The notes below the pieces were generated by a model, which was given only the letters and a program-made list of their open reading frames with translations, was not told the DNA's origin and did not search any database. From the NCBI GenBank assembly GCA_950097015.1, contig CATNEN010000006.1, positions 1-64,000 of the forward strand: a stretch of 64,000 bases of DNA, in the 5' to 3' direction. This DNA comes from Macrostomum hystrix (lineage: Eukaryota > Platyhelminthes > Macrostomidae). The position numbers were made by a program, and so were the translations under genes. Below, piece after piece: positions 24,732 through 34,875 of this stretch (the stretch's first letter is position 1; each line of letters starts with the position of its first letter).

Positions 24732-26663
24732 CGCTTAGTGATGGTTGAGTTGACCGATGTCTAATAGTTTTGGCCCCCAATTTAACTTGATGATTTTAAG
24801 GGCAGGTTAGGCTTATCAAATAAAGTTCAATGCAGACGATTGTCAATTCTTGGTGTATCAAATAGTTATGCTGAACTTTGTTGCAAACTAACAGAAGAAT
24901 TTGGACTTAAGTGTCGAGTTTAAGCACTTAACAGTAGTTTAAAATGCAGATAAGCTGAGGGAAAATGTTATCAGGAAGGAAAGAGGTAAGAAAATAATAT
25001 GGTTTAACTTAGATGCACTGGGAATAAGGACAAAAAGTGCAGTATAAAAGACTTATTTAATATAACTATTTGTTCTAACAAAATATGTCTAGAAAATATA
25101 ACTAAAATTACTTAAATTTGTGCTAAAAGTTACAAACAATCAGGTCAGGCCAAACAATCATTTGCCAAAAAGACTATATAAATCCTTAGGTACTGCAATA
25201 GTAAGCAGTTCGCTACAGTTACAATTACTTTATTACTTTGCTTTGTTTTGTAAAAATGTTCAGTTATGTAATGAAACTCTTGTAAGTATAATTTCTGTAA
25301 CCATAATTTGAACTATAAGTAGTAGCCAAAATACACCATTTCTGTAACCCTAACAAAACTTACAGTGGAACACTAATCAAAGATAAAGTCAGTATAAATA
25401 TATACTAAGGCACATACATGCATAACCTCCCAAATCCTAGCTGGCCATGCAACTTAGTTTTTGCTCTCATTTGCAACTTAGTTCGTTTCATTGCTCTATT
25501 TACGACTTAGTTTGCTCTCATTTGCTCTCCTTTTCTCTCCCCTTTTTCCTTTTCTTCACGCCTTCCTTTTTTGTCCCTTGGTTCCCCCTTTGATTTTTTT
25601 GCACTTGGTCGATTGGTTTTTGTGACTTACCTTGCTTGGCCCTCGTTTCACCTGGCCGGGAGTTGCGCATGTATGCTAAGGCAGTTATGTCAAGAGCCCA
25701 TTAAGATAAATTTGTGCCAGTCCATTTTTTATTTAGCTATGCTAATTTTCTGGAGTAACAAAGGTTTTCCATACAATGGCATGGCTAGTTGTCCTACAGC
25801 ACTTGCATTGTTCCTACAGCCAACCTACACAACAGGATCATCCTATTCAACATGTATGATGATAGTTTTATGCCTTATATTAAAAAAAACTAAACAGTGT
25901 GCTAGTACATGCTAGATGGCAGAACCTTAAAAAACCTTGAGTACTTTTCAAATTGTACTTATAACAATTCATTTAGTGCCATGCCTTCCAAGAAAATCTA
26001 CTGTCCAAGTTCTCTATTGAATTAATTGGCAATCCACTTGTTTTGAACATTAAATTTAAAAAATTACTTTTAAAATTTTTAACAAGTAACTAATTAAACG
26101 TGCGCAAGTTTTGAATATTCTGGCAGTGTGTAGGCCTACTGTGCATGGATAGGCCTATGTCTATGGTAGAATCCTTGCACTTGTGGGAGGTTTCAAATTA
26201 TGTAGCAGGTTATGGCTATGACTATGTTTATAGTGAAAATGTACAAACATAATAAAAAGGGTAGGAGAGACAGGGAGGGTTAGATGATTATTATGTTGGT
26301 AGCAATCATGGCTGGATGTAACACTGACAAAAAGCATTTATATTGCTAGCCTACAGCCTACTGTAGATATATGCAACTTAAACCTCTGAATGCAAGAGCT
26401 AAGACCTGAATGCAACACCGCTGTTGCAACCAGCAACAAATGAATCCATGACCTACTGAATCAGCATCTATTTGGACAAGTTTCTGTGGCATTGCTGCCA
26501 CCCACACTTCACCCTTTGAACCATCTTTTTCTGGATGCAACACTACTATGCCATATGAGTGTACCATTGTCCATTATGATAACTGAGTTACTTGTTGGCT
26601 GTTTTTAGTTGGTTGTAAAAATGTTAAAAGGTTATTCTTTTGTAAAACAAGTAAACATGTGAA
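24732..26663. other. Gene-free intergenic stretch
   Basis: AT-rich sequence between CK2 alpha and CCDC113, with short unrelated frames only. A pyrimidine-rich patch lies at about 25540-25620. I see no gene or clear element. Confidence 0.45.
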
Positions 26664-26744
26664 GCTTAGAAACTTTGTCCAACTCGGAATATTCAGACAC
26701 TTATTTCGACTCGGAATATTCCGAGTTGGACAAAGTTTCTAAGC
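26664..26744. repeat. Perfect 31-bp inverted repeat (hairpin)
   Basis: Bases 26664-26694 are exactly the reverse complement of 26714-26744, with a 19-base spacer. The arm core is gaatattccgagttggacaa. The spacer's end and the second arm also form a self-palindrome, actcggaatattccgagt (26710-26727), so alternative pairings exist. No flanking coding sequence explains it. Confidence 0.9.
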
Positions 26745-27447
26745 TAACCTGTAAACTAGAGGATTGCTCATTATCTTTTCCTATTTGATGCTTGTTTTGA
26801 TTTGAGTCGCTAAGCTAAAACAGGTAAAAAATAACTAAGATTCAGAATAGGAAACTAAAATATTGTCAAGTTTTAAACTGACAGACATAATAGCTAAGGC
26901 AGTTGAAATAGATTGTGGCTTGAGCATAATTTAAATGTCAGTAAAACACCCAAAGCATAAAATAATCATAAAGCATCAGTTAGAAATGATTGTTAAACCA
27001 CATTTATGAATTTCATGTTTAGATAATAGTTAATAATATGAAGCATATGTTTTCAGTCATACAGAGAACTAATAAATGCCGCTAAATCTCGACATGATGA
27101 TTTGCTAGTTCATTGCACCGGCTATGTCAATCGGGAAATTATTAAATTGGGTAAGCTACGATATTTGACGGAAATTATATTGATGAACACAGTCAAACTT
27201 TCATTACCACTTAGTCATTAAAAATTTTTGTTCTCAAATATAGCAAAATGCTAGCAAATTTTACCAATATAATAGTCGAAATTCTTGCTAATTACAACTT
27301 TTACATTCGCATATAAAGTATTTTGTTTTATAGTTGGACTTCTATGGTAACGCAGTTAAAAAACGTTTAAATCTACATTTATTTCATCGAGATAATTTAT
27401 CCGTCTGATTCTGTCATACGATCTGGCCTCGCATAAACAGATTCACC
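26745..27447. other. Upstream flank of CCDC113
   Basis: AT-rich sequence without a coding frame. The promoter of CCDC113 should be here, but I see no unambiguous TATA or initiator motif. Confidence 0.4.
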
Positions 27448-29594
27448 ATGGCAGATTCCGAATCAACAAGCGAATTCGAAAGTGAAAATGTCGAGGATCC
27501 GATTCAGAATCTGAGCAATGAAAAGCTGTATGAGCTGCTACAAAATATACTGTGAGTATAAGAGAAACTAAAGCATTATTTTGATACAGTTAAAATGCAT
27601 TAAAAAAGCTGCTGAACCCCAGATATATCGTTTCATCACTCGAAATTAATTGCTGAAAAAATTAGAAACATTTTTGATTCAAAACAAAGGCTTTTGATTC
27701 ACCTGCCAATGTTTCAATTGTTAGGTTATGTGTTAAACATCATACATTACAAAGGCCATATGAAAAGCTTCTTGATATAAGCTTGAAAGTAGCATTTAAC
27801 TGTTATAACACATAGAAATGATTCATTTCTCGTTGAATCGTTATGTACTTCAGTACCATTAAATCTAAAAACTGATGATATCTTTTGTATCCTAAAATAA
27901 AAAGACACACTTGTAGGCAATTGTGGCTATAGTCTAAAATTAGGCTGCATGCAAACCAAATAATGCCTGAGAGCCCAATTTATAGCAGGAAAAATCTAAA
28001 ATTAAAACATAAACACAAACAGGACAGAAAACGAGAAGCTGACGATGGAGAATGAGATGTTCGAAAAGTTTCTACGACGCGTCGAGCCAAACGCGCTGGG
28101 CGGCGGCGCCGGCCTGTTGTCATCGTCGGCGTCGCAGGCCTCGCAGCAGGAGGCGGCGCCAGCGCGCGGCGTGCGCAAGCGCAGCCGGAGCAAGGGCTCA
28201 GCCTCGGAGAGGACGCTGCGGCTAACTGCCGAGCAGAAATGCGACATTGCTCAGCGCGAGATTGAAGAGCTTCGCGAGGAACTCAAGCGAATGGAGGGCG
28301 ACTGCGAGAAGGTAAGAGAAAGAAGCAGTCAGATCGCTCTTAAAGCTGTCATGTTGACAAGTACTTTCGAGCTAAAACTGCACTCAAAACACTGAAATTC
28401 ATCTGGGATTTGAATACAATATTTCTATGTACTTCATCGACCAGATATAAAGATGGATCCAAAAGCGAAGTACAGCCCCTTCAATCCGAGGCTAAGGCGT
28501 ACCAAAATTTTTACCCCAGCTAATTCTAGAAATCCTTTAACTGCTGGGTGAACTGAAGCTTTAAGGAATTTCATATATTTCTCCAGGACAATTCACTACC
28601 CTTTATGCTGAGATTCGAACTCCAGATCGCTCGGTCCGAAGTCCAAAGCTCTAAGCAGGCTACAAGCGCCATAGATTGAACAATCTTCAATCTACTACAA
28701 TCTTTGTACTTTTAAAGCTGCTAAAGCGGTTTAAAAGTTGCATTGAATTCAACTGAATCACCCGCAGATCATCGACAAAAAGCTGGCGATGATCGAGGAG
28801 ACGCAGGTGCGCGCCATCGAGATAAAAAAGTTTGAGCACGAATTCCATCGCGACGTGATCGTCGGCGGCGTCAGCAAGCGGACCGGCAAGGTCGAATGCG
28901 AGAAATTCGAACGCCACCACCGCGACCTCATCAGCAAGCGGCACGCTCTAATCAACAAGCTGGTACTGAAGAATCAGGCCCTGAAGGTATCCCTGCGGAA
29001 GCTGAAGTCCCAGCTCCGCCAGAAGGAGGAGATGGGTGACGTCCTTTCCAAGGTGGACTTTGAGCAGCTGAAGATCGAGAACTCGCAGTACATGGACAAG
29101 ATCGACGAGAAGAATCAGGAGCTGCTCAAACTGAAGCTCATGGCCGGCCGAACTCTTCAGGTGCTGAATCAGCACAAGAAGAAGCTGGCCTTCCTAAACA
29201 AGGAGCTGGACCGCATCAAAGCGGACATCCAGCAGCGGAATGACTTGTACAGGCGAGTGGAGGCGGAGGCCACGGTGGCCGAGGAGGTAAGCGCACAGAC
29301 TATTTATAATTAAGGGGCTCGCTTACTGTTTCCCAATTCATTTTCGACTGACAAAACTAATCTCTGCAAATGCCGCAGGAGCGAGAAAAGGCGGAAGTGA
29401 TTAACAGGCGTCTACGCGAGCAGCTCTCCGACTACAAGGTGCCGGAGGTGCTGGAGTACGTCAACTGCATGGCCGACCTGTACGAGCTGCAGAAGAAAGA
29501 GAGCATCTGGGACCGGAAGGTTGACATAGCCAAAATGGCGGTGGATAGACACCAGAGAATCTGGAAGCAGATCGCCAAAGACAGTCAGAATTAG
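27448..29594 (+). CDS. CCDC113: Coiled-coil domain protein 113 / CFAP263 (cilia)
   Basis: Axonemal coiled-coil protein of motile cilia; in other animals it works with CCDC96 near the nexin-dynein/radial spoke region (family knowledge). Four exons with correct GT-AG sites and phases: 27448-27551, 28023-28311, 28768-29286 and 29379-29594, giving 375 residues against 377 in human. The N-terminus is acidic (MADSESTSEFESENVEDP). Conserved segments follow: ENEMFEKFLRRVEP, RLTAEQKCDIAQREI, LRQKEEMGDVLSKVDFEQLK, TLQVLNQHKKKL, INRRLREQLSDYKVPEV and WDRKVDIAKMAVDRHQR, all matching the order in vertebrate CCDC113. It is coiled coil nearly throughout. No frame disruption is seen. An LTR retrotransposon lies about 270 bases after the stop codon. 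Confidence 0.95.
28602..28672 (-). mobile_element. tRNA-like SINE head (family C-like) in a CCDC113 intron
   Basis: On the minus strand it shows an A-box-like tgtagcctgcttagagc and a B-box gagttcgaatctc in tRNA spacing, close to the copy at 21745. It sits inside CCDC113 intron 2, antisense to the gene. Confidence 0.55.
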
Positions 29595-29869
29595 GGAGAC
29601 GAACTTACAATGAGACTGCAGACAACGACTGATGTCGATAAAGCTATATTTAAGATTAAATTTCTAAGTAACATTCTCGATCTCGAATACAAATACACTA
29701 TCGTAACTCGAAATTGGAGTCAGTTTTAGACTCGATTGTAAAATTAGCAGAGATCGAGAATTATAAAACTAATCTCCTAAAGCCAGTCGTCAGTCTATAG
29801 AGGTTCTCTAGTTGCTCCTTCAGTTTTTACATTCAATTCAAGATAGAAAAGTTCTCAACTATTTATTAC

Positions 29870-30538
29870 TGTTGTACCTGTGGTAGCGTGGCACACACAA
29901 TTGGTAAAATGACCAAGACAGGACACTGGATTCCGAGAGGATTTTACCGGCCTCAACACTCAGATGCTTCGTTGCAGTGGATGCAACCTGGTAGTCAGGC
30001 TTCATTTGCTAAGTTTCCTCGGGATCTTTCGTATCACTCTAAGACTTCCTCGTCTTGGAACTCTGCCCTGAGTCTGGCGGTATACCTTGCTTCTAAATGC
30101 GATATACGGCCAAGCTCTCAATAAGTTGCAGAAGTTACAAGTTTGAATTCTTACTCAGTCGCAATAGGAGGCAAACGTGAGTGAACACGAAACGCATGAA
30201 GAAAAGAAGACAGAATCGTGCCATCAATATAAAGAAATGGTGCTACCATGATACCAACACCATCTCAAGGATTCGTCCGACTGTGCTCTACTTATAGTAG
30301 GAGCATATGAGCGTTATTCTGCCAGTCTTCTTCCGAACTTAAGCGATTGCACCATGGTGTGCAATGTGACTCAGTGCGCAGACAGAGCTGGAAAGAGAGA
30401 GAGAGAGCGGAGGGGGTGGCGAGCGGAGGTGACAGTGCACCGGAAACACTAACTACCTACACCCCAGCCCTCCCACAGACCTAGAACAGCCTGACTCACA
30501 GATTGCCTGGAGGCTGCTCAGCAGTCTACAGCACATCA
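29870..30538 (-). repeat. Left LTR (3' LTR of the minus-strand element)
   Basis: 669 bp, matching 33506-34174 except for one base noticed. It contains a GA-rich run near 30395-30410. It is the 3' LTR given the purine tract immediately inside it. Confidence 0.95.
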
Positions 30539-30811
30539 CTCTCCTCCAGCTAAAGGATGACGGTCAACACCGGCTGGCCGTCAGCCGCACTTAAACCAAA
30601 AACAGGTAAGTACCTTTTATTTACTTTTCAATCGAAAACAAGCACAAACAAACTACTAGAACAATAGAACAACAACAAGAACAAGTCAACACCATTCAGA
30701 GAAACTTATTAATCACACAGATCGGGAGCTGAATAAAAATAGACCAACTGGTCGAAAATGGCGCATGACAACAGTACCTGAGGGTCGGGCCGGTGCGCAA
30801 ACAAAAGGTTC

Positions 30812-31615
30812 TTATAGCTGGGCCATACGCACCAGTCCCTCTGGTAACCACCACGCTTCCACTAGCTCAACGACGGCCTGCCCATACCGGGCCATTAGTC
30901 GTAGTGGAGCCGCCGCTGGACCGCCAACGATCCCTTCCGCCAGTGCCGCTGCCTCGTGGGCCATCTCCCGCCTGGTGGCCCTTTCTTCACTGGCGAATCC
31001 TTGTTGAACCTCGGCCGGCCACCCGTCTTCATGTATTCCTCGGGCTGCCCTAGCCAAAGCCTGAGCCAATTCGCCAATAGCACGCTCTCGGCTCGGCGCC
31101 TGGTGGCCCCACTGTGCCCGGCGCTGCCTGCGCCGCTGGGCGCCACCTCGCCGTCTCCTTGGCTTGGCCCCCGCGCCGGCTTCTTCCAGGCTGTCGTCCT
31201 CCGAGGGCATGCCCTCCTGCAAGGCAGCCCATACGTTCTCGTCAGGGTCTGCCTGGGCCTCGTCTGACCCGCTGCTACTACTGCTCGCTACCGGTCGGCG
31301 CACCTGCACGCCGGCTTCTGCGGTTTCCGGCACCGCCTGTACTGCTACTTGCCGCCTCTTGCCTGCTGGCCCGAGTGGTGTAGCAGCAGGGCGCTTGACT
31401 GCTTGCTGCGAACGAGGGAGAGATGGCATGAAATGCTGGTGCCAACTCGGCGAGCGCTGACCCAATGGGAAGGGCGCACTTTTGCCGAATTGGCTCCTTA
31501 AGAGCTCCACCCGTCTACTCACCTCCGTCGAAACATTGACTTTCCTCACTAGCCCCATTAGACGTGGGCGCGTCGGCATCCTTTCCTCCGGTCCGTGGTT
31601 TTCCTTATCTTCCAT
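30812..31615 (-). CDS. Third open frame of the LTR element, unknown function
   Basis: 267 codons between the Cys-repeat frame and the 3' LTR, in the same frame as the preceding one but after a stop and a new ATG. The product is basic in its middle (KPRRRRGGAQRRRQRRAQW) with an Ala-rich, probably helical C-terminal half containing AIGELAQALARAARGI. No zinc knuckle, protease or RT motif is visible. It could be a structural or nucleic-acid-binding protein of the element, or captured sequence. Confidence 0.5.
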   Translation of the reverse strand: MEDKENHGPEERMPTRPRLMGLVRKVNVSTEVSRRVELLRSQFGKSAPFPLGQRSPSWHQHFMPSLPRSQQAVKRPAATPLGPAGKRRQVAVQAVPETAEAGVQVRRPVASSSSSGSDEAQADPDENVWAALQEGMPSEDDSLEEAGAGAKPRRRRGGAQRRRQRRAQWGHQAPSRERAIGELAQALARAARGIHEDGWPAEVQQGFASEERATRREMAHEAAALAEGIVGGPAAAPLRLMARYGQAVVELVEAWWLPEGLVRMAQL

Positions 31616-31678
31616 TTTTCCTTATCTCTTTCTTTTTTCGTTTAGAGTGGCTTCTGGCCAAGATTCGGATAACGGGGA

Positions 31679-33121
31679 TCACTGAAACATTGTAGGTAGG
31701 CCATACATTGCTCTGATGAAATAGGACTTTCTGCTTGGATCGACCTGCAGCCTTTCAGGCTCTCGCCTAACTCTTTGCGGCCTCCGCTGCGGCTCCTGAT
31801 CCCTAGCTACACCTACTTCCTGGTCCTGAGCAGCCTCACCTACGTTCTCAGCCCTGACATTATCTGCCACTTCCCCGTGCACAGAGGATGGGATAGGGGG
31901 CAGGGTTGGAGAGGGCAACGGACTGTCCGACGGCAGGACAACCACATCACCAGACGCCTCCCCCGCCTCTTCTCCGTTGCAGATTTCCTGGCCGACCGGT
32001 TCTTCGAGATTCGACCTGGAGGCAGCTCGTGATCGCAGATGCCACCTACGAGCGCCCCACAGGCCGATGTCGTCGTCGTTGTCGTCGTCGTCGCTGTCTT
32101 CTCCGTCGTTGCTGTCGTCTGGTTCACCGGCCGCGTCAGCTATCGGAGGGCTACCCTGGGGCTGCCTTCCGCGCCTCCGCTGTGCCGTGCTCACCTCCTT
32201 CGTCACCTGAAGTTGTTGACGGAGATGATGTTCTTCCTTGCCTGACAACCTCAGCTCTTCCATCGGGTGTCGGATTGCCGGGTCTTGGCGCTGAGCTTCC
32301 AGCAACTCAACCTGGCTAACCGGCACCTTCAGGACCACTACTCTTACCGGAGGCAGCCCTCCACTGTACTCGTCCTCCTTGTCCTTGGACCCACGAGCCC
32401 TGGCAGCAGGGGGTATCCTTGACAGGCGAGACTGGTCGCAACGAGTCTGACAACACCCCTCCACCTCTGCTCCCTGTCCCACGGAGAGACCAGCAGTCGG
32501 CAGGCAGGACTGGCTGCAACGAGCTAACTGCTGATCCTCCTGACCCGAGGACCCTGACACAGCGGGGTCAGTCGCTCGCAGGCAGGACTGGCTGCAACGA
32601 GCCAGCGACTTCTCCCCTGTTTCCGAGAACTCCTCGACAGCAGGATTCGGTGTCTGCAGGCAGGACTGGCTGCAACGAGCGGACACTTCCTCCTCTGTCT
32701 CCGGACACACCAGAGGCTCCGGATCCGGCGCCTGCAGGCAGGACTGGCTGCGACGAGCGGGCACCTTCTCCTTTACCTCTGAGCCTTCAGCCACCACTCG
32801 AGTCTGCACGGCGGCGTCCACAGTCTGCAGGCAGGACTGGCTGCAACGAGCTGACTGCGGGGCCCCGTAGACAGGTGCTTCCCGCCTCAAAAGCTGGCCT
32901 GCGGTCGTGTCTTCCTGACACCCTTGCAGCACCGCCTTATCTTGGCGCACCTGGACAGGTTCCAGGACAGGCGTCTCTTCCAGCTCTGGCAGATGCTCAA
33001 GCTCATCTGCCTTCAAGGACCTTGCCAGCCCTACCAGTTTATTCCGACGAATGACAGCCGCAATACGCTTCAAACGCCTCCACCCACAGATGTACGTCCT
33101 GGCCCCGAGAAAACTTGGCAA
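31679..33121 (-). CDS. Gag/pol-remnant frame of the LTR element with a Cys-containing repeat array
   Basis: 480 codons. The start overlaps the gag-like frame by 83 bases in another frame. NKLVGLARSLKADELEHL looks like the continuation of a Ty3-type gag. Next come about six copies of a motif ARCSQSCLQ spaced roughly 25-30 residues apart in acidic linkers. VELLEAQRQDPAIRHPMEEL then resembles the segment between RNase H and integrase in Ty3-type pol. The end (RRPQRVRREPERLQVDP) resembles an integrase C-terminal tail. Protease, RT, RNase H and the integrase core are absent. The best reading is an internal deletion that fused gag to the pol end, with a repeat grown at the joint. Confidence 0.6.
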   Translation of the reverse strand: MPSFLGARTYICGWRRLKRIAAVIRRNKLVGLARSLKADELEHLPELEETPVLEPVQVRQDKAVLQGCQEDTTAGQLLRREAPVYGAPQSARCSQSCLQTVDAAVQTRVVAEGSEVKEKVPARRSQSCLQAPDPEPLVCPETEEEVSARCSQSCLQTPNPAVEEFSETGEKSLARCSQSCLRATDPAVSGSSGQEDQQLARCSQSCLPTAGLSVGQGAEVEGCCQTRCDQSRLSRIPPAARARGSKDKEDEYSGGLPPVRVVVLKVPVSQVELLEAQRQDPAIRHPMEELRLSGKEEHHLRQQLQVTKEVSTAQRRRGRQPQGSPPIADAAGEPDDSNDGEDSDDDDNDDDIGLWGARRWHLRSRAASRSNLEEPVGQEICNGEEAGEASGDVVVLPSDSPLPSPTLPPIPSSVHGEVADNVRAENVGEAAQDQEVGVARDQEPQRRPQRVRREPERLQVDPSRKSYFIRAMYGLPTMFQ

Positions 33122-33443
33122 TCTTCGCCGTCCTACCTTGTTGCTGTTCCACCTGCTTCTCCATCAGGTTGAGCATCCGGTACACCAGGTCAGCCGTCGC
33201 CCTGTCGTCCAGTCTCGGTCGTCGTCGCCTTGCTGCCGCCGCCGCTCCTCGGTCGTCCTCGCCGCCGGACTGGTCGTCGTCGCCGAAGTCGCTCTCGCTG
33301 TCCTCGCCGTCGCCGACGCAGTCGTTTCCGCGGTCATACCATCTTGACCGAGCTTCCTGCAGCGCACAGCCACCGCGAGACTCCTTGCTCCGGGCTGCCT
33401 GCTGCCTCTCCTCCCTCTCAGAATCCAGCTCCTCTTGGGACAT
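33039..33443 (-). CDS. Gag-like N-terminal frame of the LTR element
   Basis: 134 codons starting 63 bases inside the 5' LTR. The N-terminus is strongly acidic and then Arg-rich. The end, KIAKFSRGQDVHLWVEAFEAY, has the F-x-G-x-D-x-x-x-W-x-x-x-F pattern typical of Ty3-type gag. It stops just after this motif while a second frame carries on, so either a programmed frameshift or a mutation separates them. Confidence 0.65.
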   Translation of the reverse strand: MSQEELDSEREERQQAARSKESRGGCALQEARSRWYDRGNDCVGDGEDSESDFGDDDQSGGEDDRGAAAAARRRRPRLDDRATADLVYRMLNLMEKQVEQQQGRTAKIAKFSRGQDVHLWVEAFEAYCGCHSSE

Positions 33444-33505
33444 GGCGTTCGTATCCGCAGTGAATGAGTAAAAGGCTAACTCGAATCACACCGCTTTGCC
33501 ACCAA

Positions 33506-34174
33506 TGTTGTACCTGTGGTAGCGTGGCACACACAATTGGTAAAATGACCAAGACAGGACACTGGATTCCGAGAGGATTTTACCGGCCTCAACACTCAGA
33601 TGCTTCGTTGCAGTGGATGCAACCTGGTAGTCAGGCTTCAATTGCTAAGTTTCCTCGGGATCTTTCGTATCACTCTAAGACTTCCTCGTCTTGGAACTCT
33701 GCCCTGAGTCTGGCGGTATACCTTGCTTCTAAATGCGATATACGGCCAAGCTCTCAATAAGTTGCAGAAGTTACAAGTTTGAATTCTTACTCAGTCGCAA
33801 TAGGAGGCAAACGTGAGTGAACACGAAACGCATGAAGAAAAGAAGACAGAATCGTGCCATCAATATAAAGAAATGGTGCTACCATGATACCAACACCATC
33901 TCAAGGATTCGTCCGACTGTGCTCTACTTATAGTAGGAGCATATGAGCGTTATTCTGCCAGTCTTCTTCCGAACTTAAGCGATTGCACCATGGTGTGCAA
34001 TGTGACTCAGTGCGCAGACAGAGCTGGAAAGAGAGAGAGAGAGCGGAGGGGGTGGCGAGCGGAGGTGACAGTGCACCGGAAACACTAACTACCTACACCC
34101 CAGCCCTCCCACAGACCTAGAACAGCCTGACTCACAGATTGCCTGGAGGCTGCTCAGCAGTCTACAGCACATCA
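33506..34174 (-). repeat. Right LTR (5' LTR of the minus-strand element)
   Basis: 669 bp, the partner of 29870-30538. It is followed on its inner side by the primer-binding-like site at about 33486-33505, which marks it as the 5' LTR of a minus-strand element. Confidence 0.95.
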
Positions 34175-34284
34175 TTACACAATTTAGTACAAATATGCTT
34201 CAAGCGCACACTAGAGCAGCAACAAATCAGACAGCAAATTGTAATTGCGTAATAACTTGAGAAATGCGTGATTAACAAGCAGGA

Positions 34285-34832
34285 AGCAAGAATGATTGGG
34301 TGGCAACCGGGGGAAGCATGGTTAGGGTGGCAACCGGGGGGAAGAATGGTTGGGGTGGCAACCGGGGGAAGCATGGTTTGGGTGGCAACCGGGGGAAGCA
34401 TGGTTAGGGTGGCAACCGGGGGAAGAATGGTTGGGGTGGCAACCGGGTAAAGCATGGTTGGGGTGGCAACCGGGGAAAGCATGGTTGGGGTGGCAACCGG
34501 GGGAAGAATGGTTGGGGTGGCAGCCGGGGAAGAATGGTTGGGGTGGCAGCCGGGGAAGAATGGTTGGGGTGGCAGCCGGGGAAGAATGGTTAGGGTGGCA
34601 GCCGGGGAAGAATGGTTGGGGTGGCAGCCGGGGAAGAATGGTCGGGGTGGCAACTGGGAAGAATGGTCGGGGTGGCAACTGGTAAGAATGGTTGGGGTGG
34701 CAGCCGGGGAAGAATGGTCGGGGTGGCAACTGGGAAGAATGGTTGGGGTGGCATCCAGGGAAGAATGGTTGGGGTGGCAGCCGGGGAAGAATGGTCGGGG
34801 TGGCAACTGGTAAGAATGGTTGGGTGGCTACT
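34285..34832. repeat. Minisatellite, 26-bp unit, after the EXOSC3 stop codon
   Basis: About 21 copies of a 26-27 bp unit, core gaagaatggttggggtggcagccggg. A left block of caaccggggg variants and a right block with cagccgggg and caactggg variants can be told apart. It ends about 45 bases from the EXOSC3 stop codon and so probably lies in that gene's 3' untranslated region. Confidence 0.95.
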
Positions 34833-34875
34833 GTGTTGAAGTGTCGCTCGGTCATTTGTCAAATAGTCGAGCTGT

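Larger units (their letters stand above)
29866..34178 (-). mobile_element. Complete non-autonomous LTR retrotransposon (Ty3-like derivative)
   Basis: Two 669-bp direct repeats (29870-30538 and 33506-34174) differ at one base that I could find (T/A near 29994/33630). On the minus strand each starts TGATGT and ends ACAACA. Both ends carry a TTAC target duplication (29866-29869 and 34175-34178). Orientation is minus: next to the right LTR lies a primer-binding-like site beginning TTGGTGGCAAAGCGGTG and including a T-loop-like GATTCGA, resembling the 3' end of a tRNA-Leu. Next to the left LTR lies a purine tract (GGAGGAGAG). The 2,967-bp interior has no reverse transcriptase, protease or integrase core, so the element must be mobilised by a relative. 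Near-identical LTRs imply recent insertion. Confidence 0.93.

Noticed and set aside
31906-33054. Plus-strand frames with repeated AGRTGCNE
   Set aside because: They are the antisense of the LTR element's Cys-repeat frame. PBS, purine tract and gag-like motif place the true coding strand on minus.
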